The translations under genes and the position numbers were made by a program. 64,000 nucleotides of DNA, from contig WPIO01000020.1 in NCBI GenBank assembly GCA_009760855.2, forward strand, positions 3,388,501-3,452,500, in the 5' to 3' direction. The stretch's first letter is position 1. Each line of letters starts with the position of its first letter. Below the pieces are notes generated by a model, which was not told the origin of the DNA, made no database searches, and saw only the letters and a program-made list of their open reading frames with translations. This DNA is from Cristatella mucedo. Taxonomy: Eukaryota; Bryozoa; Phylactolaemata; Cristatellidae. Positions 1 to 13,400 of this stretch are shown here, piece by piece.

Positions 1-1000
1 AAGTTTTACTAATTAAACGCTCATTTATTTCTTTTAAATAGAAGGCAATATTAACAGAGAATCGCCCAAATATCTATATCCTGGAAGTCGTGGTATTTTT
101 AGTCGCAATGCGAAACTAAAGATGTAATCAATAATGTTTAGGAAGAGGTCCTGTGAGAGGTCCCAGGTCGACTCCAGTAAGGCAGATTGATCGAGCAATT
201 CACTGGCCTCAGATATACTTCGTACCAGTCTTTGCATTTACAGCGGAAGTGGTGAGGCTCTGTGGCTCTGGATTTGCGAACAGGATGACAGGAAAAGATT
301 TCGAAAGGATCAAAGGCTTAAAAATCACTTCTATTAGAGAGCGCCTCAAGTCTATGCAATGAGATGATTGTCGGTCAGAGCTCGAAACCTGAAAAAATGT
401 CGTTATTTTATAAAGCCTTTGTAGTGATGCATCAAGGCAGAGAAGGAGCTTCAGCTTGAGACTCTTCCCCTGCCAGCCTTGCGGCACACGGAAAAGGCTA
501 ACGACGTGCCCCAGTTTGGAGCCTTCACTCTCTTTTCTTTCTTAATTTCCCTAGCATTATTACCAGTAAATATCTTTAGCTCTGAACGATTTTCCAGTTA
601 TGGAAATATAAGCATATGAAATCTGTTTCTCTACAAACGTGCCTGGTCAAACCATGCAACGTTAGCATGGTCGATCACTCTTAAGATACTCTATCACTCC
701 ACAGTAAGCAGGTATCTCTTAGTTTCAGATAAAGCAGAGGTTAACCATTAGAGACGTATAACTTCCTTTTCAAATTTTGCAAAGTCGCAAACCTTTCACC
801 AGACATTGCTGGGTGTGATCTTGTGGCAAAAGGCAGAAAAATGGGTGAAGTTGCAAGAATTGTCACGTTTTATTTTTCAGTAGCGAATGATAATTTCAGA
901 CAGTGAATTTCGTGTACATGTGTACGAAGAAACTTTTGTTTAGCAAACAAAGATTATACAACGTATTTTGTGCAACCAGGCATAAAGATGCACCTACTAG
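1..1000. other. Downstream flank of the TEP gene
   Basis: AT-rich sequence with only short open frames on both strands (for example 209-487 minus). None shows a domain, codon bias or splice partner I can recognise. No known repeat from the rest of the window is found here. Confidence 0.5.
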
Positions 1001-1022
1001 TTGAAATTTTCTTTGCAGTTCT

Positions 1023-1028
1023 TTTATT
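1023..1028 (-). terminator. Candidate polyadenylation signal AATAAA of the TEP gene
   Basis: A canonical AATAAA on the minus strand (TTTATT on the plus strand), 158 nt past the stop codon. A T-rich stretch follows. It is the first canonical hexamer after the stop. Cleavage would fall at about 995-1015. Confidence 0.6.
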
Positions 1029-1185
1029 CAAATGGAAAAATCAGTGATGCATTTGAGAAAATGTTGGAGCATAAATTCAAACTTCAAACAAAAAATAGAA
1101 ATCTTGGCACTGAATCTTGTTTTGATAGTATACGATTCTCTTGTGAAATCGGAACATTTGTGTGAACTCTGACTGCATAAATCGT

Positions 1186-1484
1186 CTATCCAACTCTTTT
1201 ATTTCGTTTAGTAGTTGTGGCTTTGGAAGCTCTTGTGGTGAGCGAGGCAGTACTTTTTTTAACGGTTGATGGTGTTTGAGTGACCCTTGAAGAGGAACCT
1301 GCCGATGTCAATCTTACAGTTGTCTTTGTAACCGTTTTCGTTGTCACATCTTTATAAGTTGAAGGCGTTACAGTGGAGCCTCTCTTTGTCGTGGACGTCG
1401 TCCGGATAGTGGTGTGCGCCGGCGAAGCAGTGGAGATTTGGGCATTTCTCATGTTTATGTTGTAGCTAATCAACTTGTTCCGTG
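1186..1484 (-). CDS. TEP gene, window exon 15: terminal exon with Ser/Thr/Lys-rich mucin-like tail
   Basis: The split Ala plus RNKLISYNI completes the family ending YYEPAR.A...Y. After this comes about 84 residues of which roughly 39 are Ser or Thr and about 16 Lys or Arg, with a single Asp; examples are HTTIRTTSTTKRGSTVTPST and SLTTRASKATTTKRNKRVG. The TAG stop is at 1186-1188. Acceptor GAATTTTAG|CA, phase 1, agrees with exon 14. Such a tail suggests dense O-glycosylation or glycosaminoglycan binding. The end is hydrophilic, with no GPI-attachment hydrophobic stretch as in CD109 and no transmembrane segment, so the product is probably secreted. No family member I can recall has this tail. 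Confidence 0.82.
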
Positions 1485-4400
1485 CTAAAATTCACAATAA
1501 TCATTAAACACTTGTTGATTTGTTTCCGGAGGTCAATGTAGCAGAGTTTTATCAAGCGACATGCCCACAATATCAGGCAAATTATTTTGGCCGGATCTAA
1601 AAATGAAGCAAGCTCATGAAGAAAGTGACACTCATGATCTTTCATTAGGACAGGTTAAAGCCTGTGGCTTCAGTCGATATATTCTCGGATCGCAGCTCAG
1701 CATTTAAATTGTACACCTCCGAGTGTTGCTTGTCGTTGCAATTAGCTCAACGGCTGTCACACATTTCGCATATTCTTAGGCTCAGTGGGGCAATAAGGGA
1801 TATCTGTAACATATTCGGTCTCTCCTAAGTGCTTATCATGGATCACAGAGAGTCTGCTATTGTATTTTATTATTGTAGTGTATATTGTGTTGCAGTGTAT
1901 TCTACTGAAATCCGATAAGCAGAACAATGTGGCCACCATCAGTATTTGAAACCTAAATCACTTACTGCCACCAGTCAAAACCGCCTGCTCGAGATGATTT
2001 ATCCGTTTTAGAAAAATAAACAGGTGAAAGTTGATCTGCAGTAGATGTGCCTGGCTGAACCATACACTGTTAGTCAAATTTTAAATACTCCTCTTATACT
2101 AATCCAAAATAAGACGTTTAAAATTGGATTCAGCTATGATTCAGGTCAAATTTTGAAGACGAATGCCCTAGTTAACAGCATGAAGCACTAAGATGAGTGA
2201 AAAAGTGATCACACTGATTTACATTAAACGTAGTTATTCAAGTAATATTGTGACTTTTTATAATGCGGAAAGATCATGGATTTCTTAGGGCGACGTGTCA
2301 TCATGTATTGACATCAATTTCACGCACAGGAGCACTGTCAGCGACAATGATACCAAGGGTGTTATATAATTAACCTGCACTCTTATCTTCTATTTGTATC
2401 TCATAGTCTTTCATTTAGCTTAGAAAAGTGGGCAGACGAGACTAATTTATTATGCTATCATTAGTAGAACATTCTCTAACAATTCACTTAGATGGCTAAA
2501 AAATTTGACAATCTGTTGACTTTAAGACTCCTGGATTGAGTACGGAGGCAAGTAAGCAAAACATCTACGGTTATGAAAGTGACTAGCTCTTCTTCAGGGA
2601 ATCCATCAGTTGGATTTTATAGGTTGACAACTTGTGTTGGTCTGAGCGTGCCAGCTCTATCAACCCAAAACGATTGCTGAATATTGGTTTTTTTTTCTAT
2701 TACACTCGAGTCCATACGCAAGAAAGAGCAAGAGGAGTCAACTCTTCAAGAGCTCGCTCAATAATGCTGCACATTAAACAGAGGAAGTGAAAATGTCAAA
2801 AAGACCAATCACGAGAATTGCTAGAGGTCTCTAAAAACACGCTCTAGCTAATATGTACTCACGAGCACGCAGACAAGACTGCAGACGCATGCATACTCTG
2901 TCTATATTTTTTATTAGAGGCGAGGCTACTGCAGCTCGTTTCCAAGACGATTACCCGACATTATTAATAATCAATGACGATGGCGATGACGCTATCATCA
3001 TAGTTGGTACACGAAATAATAATAAATAAATACTAGCTGATTCAATAGCCTCTTTCTGTATAGCAACAGAAGAGCCTTTGTGGCTATCACCACCGCTTGC
3101 AGCAGCGATAAAGGATCGCCCACCACAGGATTCGAACCCACGGCCTTGGGGCCGAGGTCGTGAAAAGCAACCGCCTTACCTAGTGAGCCATTACGGCTCA
3201 CCAGGGTTTAAGGGGATGTCCTAACCAATCCTTCGCCGCGACGACTCTTTTGGCTCATAACTCTCCGTACATGTTTTACCCTCTACCAAGGTAGTATACG
3301 TATAGCTATCAAGTGGCTTTTCCGGAAGCTTCGTTCGTGTCAACAGCAGTTAGGCGGTCATAATAAATCACATGAGAGCTCAGTTTGCTCCAACGCCAGT
3401 GATGCAAAGAGCATTACATACCGGGCTGGTAGTATGGATAGACCTTTGCATACGTAGCCGATAAGTTCCTCACATTGCACAATTGTTGCATGCTAGTATT
3501 GACACAAGTCCACAGGTTCGTAAACTGGAAAGAACGAAATGCTGCTTATGCAGTTCCATTAATTTCACAGCGGGATATATTGTACGATTAAGACAGAACT
3601 ATGACTTACTTCGTAGTAGTAGAAAACAATGCTGTTGTCAATGCAGTCAATCCGATTAGCCTTATTGGGCCCAATTCTATTACATTCCACCACAAAGCAT
3701 GAAGGTGACATCAGTTCCATTATCCACATGCCACTTTGTGAGCCTAAAATGCCGTCCATTTTTAGCTTGCTTGCACGTGGAAGTGGATTGCTTTTTGAAT
3801 TCATAGCTGGTGCTTCAGGGCACCCAATTTATGGCTGAAACTTTACAGCAACATTTACAAGCAGCCGGTGTGGCAGTGCTCTAATTTCAGATATCGCATA
3901 GTAAAAAATTGTCATTTCAAATTAATTAAGAAAACACGAAATATTGTTTGATCTTTAAGGTTGCAATATCGCATGGCTCTGTCAACTTGGTAATCAAGGT
4001 TGGCGATATCTTGTGAAATTGTTTAAATGACTTGAATAGAATTCAAAAACCGGTAGACAATATTTTTAAATTTCAAAGGAATTATTTAATGCATTATTCT
4101 TATTGAGAAACTGAATTGCTCGGAATCACAGACGACAATTAAGTCTGCTCAGGAGCATGCATCAGATTTAATATAATGAAAAAGAAGCCTTAAAAGATCT
4201 TAAAGCATTATTTGAACATGAATTTTGTATACGTAGTCTAGTATTCAGTGTATTGCTGAGAAAGTTCGGATAATAAATTCAACAAGTATTTCCAAATGCG
4301 ACGCAAGAAAAAATAATTCTGTTTAGGTTCTACTTATGCTGAAAAGAAAGCATCTCGGTTTATTATTAAGCGCATGCGCACTTTCAGAATCCTCAGTCAT

Positions 4401-7400
4401 AGAAATGATTATTCACTAAAAAGAAAAATGCTATCTGATTTAACAGACTTTTTTGTATAGCGACAGAAGAGCCTTTACGGCTATCGCCACCGCTTGCAGT
4501 GGCGATAAAGGATCGCCCACCGCAGGATTCGAACCCACCACCTCGGGGCTGAGGTCGTGGAAAGCAACCGCCTTACCAAGAGAGCCATATGGAGCTAATG
4601 GTCTTGTAAGAAATGGGTAGGATTTCAGTTTCTTTTGGAACATCATTAAATAAGATGATCGTGATATCAGTCGATGGCAGCTGTCAGTCTTTGGGAGAAT
4701 AAAACCTGAATCTCCTACTCAAAATAAGGGTAACACACACGACCAAATATTCTCATGCAACTGTAGTTTTTCATCACCAATCATTGCCAAATCCGTCTTA
4801 TCTGACCACATGCAGATCTCATTCAGTTTACAATGAGAGTCCCCCTCCTCATCTAAAATCACTTGTGAATCACGACACTTCAAAACCCTTAACATCGGTA
4901 CTGTCCGTGCGAGAATATCTGCTTTGCCTCTGCAGCTCAATCCTCCTTCCAACCTGTCATCATTGGTAGATTGCTACAACACGACACTAGCTGATATGTT
5001 CGACGAGTTTGAACCTCTAAGCGAACTGTGCACCCTCGTCCAGACGGCCTTTGGTTTACCCCAGACATTAAACTAGCTAGGTCTACAAAGTGCAAGCATG
5101 AAAGGCATAGAAAGGATCAGGACTAACTGTCCATCGACAGACATACGACGACTGCCATAGATCGTACCAATTGATCCTAGCAAATGCCGAATCTGGCTTT
5201 CATTAAAAAATGTCCAATCACAGATAGACAATCAATAAATTATGATCTCGACGATCAGCAATCTCCTTTACTGCCCCCAGGTCAGCTCCTCACCTAATGA
5301 TCCCCGTGGTGATCTAGCTGATCGCTTCTCTAGCTTCTTTGTCAACAAGATGCACGAGATCATGGACCCCATACCTAAGATGGCAGCATGCCTCCCTGGA
5401 ATCGTGTCCCTCAATTCCATGCAGCACCTCAATGTCTACATGCAAAGACGCCACTAGTGACCTCGTCCTGAAGTTCAAATCTCAATCAAAGAAGACAACG
5501 AATTTCTCTGGAACCTATCCCCACTGCCCTGCTTCGGCGATGCATTGATCTGCTGCTGCCATGCATAACTAACATCATTAATATGTCATTAGTCTCAGGT
5601 CATGTCCCAGCACCTCTCAACAAGGCTGTAGTCAGGCCACTACTCAAGAAAGCAGCATTAGACCAAGAGAACTTCAGCCACTTCCACTCAGTCTCCCTTT
5701 TACTGCTTCTATCAAAGACACTGGAGTGAGTCGTGGCAGACCAGCTGAACTCATTTATTGAAACTTCAAACTTTGCCAGTAAGTTCCAGTCTGGTTGTAG
5801 AGCTAATCACTCCACAGAGTCGGCACTGCTTCGAGTGTACAACGACCTTCTTATGAATGCAGACATGGATTGAGTATATCTGCTTTTTTTACTCGATCTT
5901 TCAGCAGTTTTTTATTCTATTGATCACCAAATCCTTAGTGAGCGCCTCTTATCTCGCCAGCGCAGCACTGGCACTGCTCTGCAATGGTTCAGGTCCTATC
6001 TCAGTAGGAAACTCCAGACTATTGATGTGAATGGACAATAATCATCCGATGAACCTCTGAAATATGGGGTGCCTCAGTGATCTCTGCTTGGCCCCGTTCT
6101 TTTCACGGTTTATGTTCTTCATCTTTGCGGTGTGATTGCCAGGCATAGTCTAGGCTTTTACTTCTATGCACATGACACTCAGTTATACTTTTGCTTTGCT
6201 TCCTCCCAGACCTCGAGCACGTTGAATTATCTCAACTCTCATGCTGCGCGTATTAATGACATTCGCAAATGAATGGCAGCAAATTATTTGAAATTTAATT
6301 GTGATTAAAACTAACTAACCTACTAGTTAAGGGTAAAATAAGTGTGGGATCCACAAATCGGAGAGGCTGACGCTCAAAATTGGCTCTGTCAGCATATTTC
6401 TTGTTGAATCTTCACGAAATCTAGGTGTCCTGTTCCAAAGTAACCTTTCACTAGACGACCAGATCGGCTCCACAGTCAGGTCAGCGTACTTTTATCTGCA
6501 TAAAATAGCTTAAGTTCGGGCCTGTTCAGGCGGAGATACCACATCCAAATTGGTCCTTGCATTCGTGACATTTGTCTTGACTTCTTTAATACAGCATACT
6601 TAAAGTGCCTAGAAAGATATTGAGTTCGCTGAGGGCACTATATTGAATATATTATTTTTCTTGTTATTATAAATGCGTGATCTCCAAGGAATTTGATGCG
6701 TTAATAGGTTAAAACTACCAAAAAGAAGGAAAGCAAAGATTTAGTGACGGCATGCCTGAATAGGAGGGAGTTTAGGTAGGTAGGTACGAGTAATAGAATA
6801 GAGGAGTCTGAAGGTGAGTGACTGAATCCATTTTGAAATCAACACGGTGCTTGATGTGGGCCAATGCATATTACTGAGTAATTGTGTGAAATGGCAGTTT
6901 TGACGTTAAAAAAGATATGCCATGCGGCTGAGTTAGTAAGAGCTATAAGAGTCGCATTGCACAAAAAGAAAAACCTAAAATTAGCAAGTCACAGCAGTAT
7001 ACTCGAAATGTTACAAATAAAGGAACCAGCATGGTAGTTGTGTCCTTGTCAAAGTCCAAGGTTTTGGAACTTTACGTAGACAAAATTATTTAGACTATGG
7101 AGGCGGTTAAGACTATTGCAAAGTCTTTTTATTAGAGGACATGCAGAATCTGTGAGCAGACGCTACAGAAGATAAGCTGGCCAAGCCAGTGTTGAGGCTA
7201 CGCTTTTAAATTTCTGAGTGACTAAAGGTTCGCCCTCAGCTAGTAAGATGTGCTTACCGTCGCTCATCTTGAGAAATTATGCTGCCATCCACGAGCGATT
7301 TTTAGCAATGCATGCCGCAATAAAGCTGAAAGAGTTCAAGATATTGCAGAACAAAGCATAAGTATGGCTTTGTGCCGTGTGCTTACAAAGTTAAAATCCT

Positions 7401-10400
7401 AAATTTTTTCTCGACGATTACGTCGGCAAGAGGGAGAGAATAGACCGTGAAAACAAGTAAACCAAAAGTGAGTCACTGGGACACTCCAAACGGATGAAAA
7501 CTGAATGACCGCCGAATTATACTCTCTGAATTGTTGCCATAAGATATGACCTAAACCATTAAAGAAAATTACCTGTATACCTAAATGGGGCAAATGTGGC
7601 TCGAAAGAGAGAGAGAAAGAGAGACGTTTTATCACTGGTCTCTAATGCTGCCGAGCGATCTAGTAAAACTAGCAAGAAAACTCCTAGCGCACTATTCCTG
7701 AGGATGTCTTTATGCACTCGAATGAGTGCGGAATGTATTGAACGGGTTTTCTAAAAACGTGACTGGAACTTAATTGCAAGGTCTAAAGTTTTGACACGAC
7801 GGTTGATCTGGTCTGGCACTACTGTTGCCAGTGCCTTTGATAAAAACAACACTGAGGGGTGTGGGCGACAGCAGCCAAAGTTCTACGTTCTAGCATGGAC
7901 GTCCTTCTTAACTAGTGGTAAAACAATAGCCTCCTTTAAACATCCAGGGACAACCCCTAAAGTTGTAATCTGAATCAGTAGGATCGGTGCGCAGGATAAC
8001 GGTAAGATGATCAAAGCATCTCGGAATGAGAGCATGATCGTGTGTGTAGGGTCTAAAGGGCTTTAGCAATTTATAGAGTCTGGAGGGCTAGTATTCTTCT
8101 CAGATTGAAAGATGAACTTGGCTATAAAGTCAGCACGGGCAGGCTTAAAGATTAGAATGGAGGTAAAGCAAGGAGCGGAGATTGGGGACTACAATCCGGA
8201 TGTTAACTGGGAAAATAAAGTACCTCATTTAGCTTATTTGTTGCTGCAGCAGCTAGAAAAAGGATTAGCTAGATCATCATGATGATCGCTGTACAGTAGG
8301 CGAGCATTCCCCCACCTAAAGCGGGGCAGCGACCCTGGGCTGAGCCCTATTCCTACGCCTCTGACCGTTAGCGACGACGAAATGGCAATGCTAATTTTTC
8401 CGTTAATGAGCAACCGCAGAGTTCTCATCAAATAAAAACTATGGTGATTCTGCACTATAATTATTTATAATTTTTCGGTTTGGCCTCCTACAGTAAAATC
8501 CAGTGGCTCCTGCCCTTACATCAAAATTGTATGGTGTATGCCCCCAGATGGATTAAAATCCGAGCTCTGCCTCTGCCACTAGGTATAGTGCTGTCTCTGA
8601 TGCAGTTAAGCATACGGTTGGTGGTCAAATCATATTTTTATAGCATCTAGACTTAGTCTTGGCTAGAATAGATTGGTACAAAATACAATTCTCCTCAAGC
8701 GCTTGTCATTCTGCAGTCAACTTGATGGCTTTTTTTAAGCTTGGGCTGAGTATTCCTAGCTAGTTAACCATGCGCTGTAAACGACAATCTTGGCTCCGGG
8801 ATTAGATTGCGCTTACTCAGAGGAGGAACAGCATCTAAAAACTGGCAAGCTCCTTGCTATAGCATTGCCCGAGGATTGCTTGTGGTAATACTCATGCCAA
8901 CTGGGTAGCGATTACATGCCGAAAGAGTGTATCGTCAATAAACACGATATTTACCACTAATGAACAAACTGGTAAGAATTCACCAGATCTTAGCTGCTTC
9001 AGATTCCGAGTTCGGCGGTCGCAACAACTTCAATTTTCAAAGAAATTCTGCACTGGTTCGAAAACGTTGGTCACGCTCGATGAAGCGAAAGCGGAAGCGA
9101 TCATCAGATCAGTAATATCCTTGCAGTAGATCACAACGCCAAGTTGCACTTACCATTACTTTTTGCGCACGCCTCAACCACTGCAGTTGGTGAGCTGGAT
9201 AGATCTGGGTGGACTGTAACTTTTGCATCAATTGTGGGTGTGGCTGGAATTTCTAGAACATTGTATGTGACGCATACCTGCAAAATGAAAACACATAATT
9301 AAAAAAGCAATGAAACTTCCATCAAAAAGTACGTGGGCACCAAAGGAAGGATAAGAGAAACAGAAAAGTGATTACCACGAAATGTCTGGTAAACCAGATT
9401 GACTGCAGTGACAGCAACCGAGAAATGTTAACTAACCTATTTGCTCCTACTCTGGCCTAACTTACCTAAGGCGCTTGCAAGTCTTCTCCACAAATGCAAA
9501 AGAGGCCAACAGGTGCGAGCAGATACAGATTGGGTTTGCAAGTATGCTATTGCATTTTTGTTTTGATCGACCCATGCCATCAAATACAAAAAATAGGAGG
9601 TGAAAAAATCTACTCAATAAGCAGCTTTTCCCAAGCCTCTGACTGCACTAGACCCGGTGCGTAGGTTCTATCTGAAAATTATTGGTATGGTTATGTCGGC
9701 TAATTATCATACGGCCAATGCGAATGGCTAAAATTGCATGCAAGTTATGGACACAATATACAGGAAATTAGCCACAGCCCTCTATTTTAAAAATGGTTTG
9801 ACCGAAAGAAAAAAGACTAGCCAATTCAACAGCCTCTTTTGTGTAGCGACAGAATAATAATAATGATAATAATAATTCACTTGATAAAGCGCCCTCAGAG
9901 AACTTAATCTCTCTCTCTAGGCGCTTTACATTTGCTGCAAAGTGAAATGCAATTGAATGGTAAGTAAAATCATGCTTGAAAAACAAACAAAATGAATGAT
10001 ATGGTTAGGGGTGATATGCACAGGGTCAGCATGCGAATGTGGTTAGTGGCAGCATGCACAGTGTCAGCACGCATAAGCACATCAAGGACGAATCACAGGG
10101 ACCCACTAAATGCAGTCCTAAATAGGTGTGTTTTTAGGTTCCTTTTAAATGTGGTCAGGTCGGGGGATGATCTGATGCAGGTCGGAAGGGAGTTCCAGGC
10201 TGTGGGAGCATACGAACTAAATGCACGGTCTCCAAAGGATTTAAGGTTTGTACGAGGTATTTATTTCTAGACTGTTGGATTCCGAAAAGCGGGTGGTACG
10301 ATGCTTGGCCTGATGGGGTAGTATATCTGAAAGATAGGCTGGAGCCATAGAATGAAGGGACCTAAAAGTGAGCAACAAAACTTTGAAGTCAATCCGTTGC

Positions 10401-13400
10401 TTGACTGGTAGCCAGTGCAGGTCTGCGAGAAGTGGAGTAATGTGGCAACTGCGACGCTCACGACAGACAAGTCTAGCTGCCGAGTTTTGCACCAGCTGCA
10501 ATCGCCTGATCGCACATGCTGGTAGGCCAGTAAGCAGAGCCTTTACAGCTATCACCACCGCTTGCAGTGGCGATAAAGGATCGCCCACCACAGGATTCAA
10601 ACCCACGACCTCTTGTCGAGGTCGTGAAAAGCAACCACCTTACCTAGTGAGCCGTCACGGCTCAGCATAGTGTCGAGAAAGACCTCTCAATAAGCTCAAG
10701 TGCCTAGCCAATAGGCTTCGCACGAGACGGAATTGTAGGCTCCTCGTCTATGAAGCTGTCTTCATTACCCTGAGGAAAGTTTAGCTATTCAGGCCGAAGG
10801 TCGCAGAATAATCAAGCTTGGTGAAAGGCAAAATTATTATAGGTATGCCTGCTAAGTTTTTCATACTGTTAACGTGTTTGACACTATTTTTAGCTGCAGA
10901 ATAATAAGTATTACAAAGTCATTATACCATAATCTACTGTTTAGTTCCATTAAAAAAAAATATATTTTACGTAATTGTCAATTGGAGTTTAGGGATCTTA
11001 CTGGTGAGTTGCATAACGATAAAACTGAACTGATGCTCATAGGATACCCTAAGCGTGTGGCTGGATTAGAAGGCTTTGATCCTCTAATAGGCGATGCTGT
11101 TGTGCGACCGTCACCGCGTGCTCACAATGTAGGTGTCGTTTTCGACAGCTGCCTCAATTTTAAAATCTTCATTCAGAAGACTGCTTCTACAGCTGGCCAT
11201 CACGTCCGATCTATATCCAAGATTAGGAGCTATCTTCCACAGTGGCTAGCAAAGAAATTTAACTAGCTCCTTGGTTCTGTCTCAGTTTGATTATTGTAAT
11301 TCCCTTTTGGCCGGGCTACCAAAGAAAGCAACTAGGCCACTGCAGCTGGCTATGAATATGGCTGCAAGGCTAGTCTTCAAGTCCCAGAGGTTTGAGCACG
11401 TGTCTCCTTTGCTAAAAGAGTCTGTTCAAGCCGTCTGGTTCTAAATAGACCTATTAGCTGTTCCATTCCTCCGCTTAAAGAACGTTAGCGACTAAAGTTT
11501 TAGCCCTGCAGGTCCTAGACTGTGGGGCTCGCTTCCACAATTCTGACGCTACGACAGCTATTCTTCTGCTGCTGACTATGGCTCATCTTTTTCAGCGGTC
11601 CTGAGCTGATCTTTACATGCTACTCACTAGCTCAACTGTTCTCCTGACTCTGCTAGGATTCTCACTTTCTCTTTGATGCGTGAGACGAAGTCTTTTGGAT
11701 ACCGAATGCGCACCGAAAGCCGCTTAGGCTGTGAATGAGCTATACAACACTCTCCTGCGTAACACCCACTTAGTCTTTGTGACTTTGTGGAGTTACAGAC
11801 GGAGATACATTTTATGCTATGGCTGGGGCTGTACACGCGTGCCTGAACAAGTTATACTAAGCCATCTGCGCTCTTGATTTCTATGATGATCTGATTCTAG
11901 CAGCATCTGTGACTGGTTAGCCAGGTTTAGAGACTCTCGCTCGAACAATAACAATGTTTGGGATCCGCAAGGTTAACCACCCGCTAGGTGCACTGCGTTT
12001 CTGCAAAGGATTCGAGCTCAAGAACCGAAACGGCGAGTTTCTAGCAATACAGATGCTGGTGGTTTCGTACTAGGTGTGGCTGGTTGCAAAGACTGGGAGC
12101 CCTAAAAATTTTCGACCGTCGAGCTGGCCCCGAGCTGCGAAAGATTAGAGGGTAAACAAGCATCGTTAAGTTGGAGGCTTGAAAGTACCATTCGCTTTTG
12201 CGAATGGCACACAAAAAGTCTGCAAAGCTTGACTGGGTGTGAGTTGGCCGTGACGCCATCAGCAGGTGATGGGATGAGGCCGGCCTGCATTATCGATTAA
12301 CTAAGAGTGAACACTTCCTTCATCTAAGAGCATGTTTAAAGTTGGCTAAGGCTTGGATCTTCGGAATTCCTGAAGATTGGCTGGCTATGGAGCAAGGAAA
12401 ATTAATTCCCCCTCTTTTACAACTGCAAAAGAAGGATTTCTGGGCCTCGAAGACCTAGCTTAGATTAATCAGTCAACTCCCTGCAGGCAAATGTCAAACG
12501 AGGGGGTGCCACGGCATATGCATGCTTTAGCAGAAATGGCGTCGGCATGGGGAAGAGCATACGAAACTTTTCAACTCAATGAGTCTATTTACAACTTCTT
12601 CAGAACTTAACGACTCCAAAAAGCGAGGCCTTTTTTGAGGACTTGATTGTAATGTGTAATTATATTTTGTTGCTAGGTATAAAGTCTTATTTTGCAATTG
12701 CTTATGCCTCAACAGATATGAAAATTGAGTAGTTTGACAGAGAGTATTTTGCCGGTGTGACGTGAATGATGGTTAATTCAAAATCTAAGTATTTCCAGTG
12801 AGAAAACGGACGAATTCGGTCGTTTTGGGTATAGCCCCTGTCTGACTCTGTGATTAAGGTGCTCTCCTTTGACAACCAAATCAGGGTGCTTGCCTTAGAA
12901 GACTGAAGTAGCGGTATATGTGAAGTGCCTTGATAGAGATTCATCTATCTTATGGCGCTATATAAATGAATTATATATTATACATTTAGCCATTAAAAGG
13001 AACAAATTAGTCATAATTACTCTGCATTTTTATAAAGATTAGCAAAAATAATGGCAAAATATTTAGTGGCGAGCATGTCTAAGAGATTTACATTGATACT
13101 ATAGATCACTTTCACTAATCAGCCCCAAATATAGCCGCCAATCATTTATTCATTTGCTGTCCTTCGTAGTGCTATTGACAGTAAGGTAAACTGCAGTGAA
13201 AGCCATTGTGCGCTCAAGAGATGAATCCGTGTTTTCATTGAATAACCAGATGACTATCACGTATATGGATTTCGAAGAGAATCTTGTTGCCTACTGCGAA
13301 AGAGTTCTTCACCATATGGAACTTTAAAAAGTTTTCCCTGGTGTAATTGCCAAGGAGAACCACAAAACTGTGACTACGATGCTTCAAGCAACTTTCTCCG

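Noticed and set aside
209-487. 92-codon minus frame beyond the TEP 3' end as a downstream gene
   Set aside because: No domain, signal peptide or splice partner recognised.
3024-3203. tRNA gene (also at 19995, 29513, 45541 and others)
   Set aside because: Multiple near-identical copies with a shared non-tRNA body and tail are SINEs; the tRNA-like fold is incomplete.
3320-3390. Minus-strand HVIYYDRLTAV-like string considered as the last receptor-binding strand
   Set aside because: Exon 14 (3524-3422) fits better, has proper splice sites and continues in phase to exon 15.
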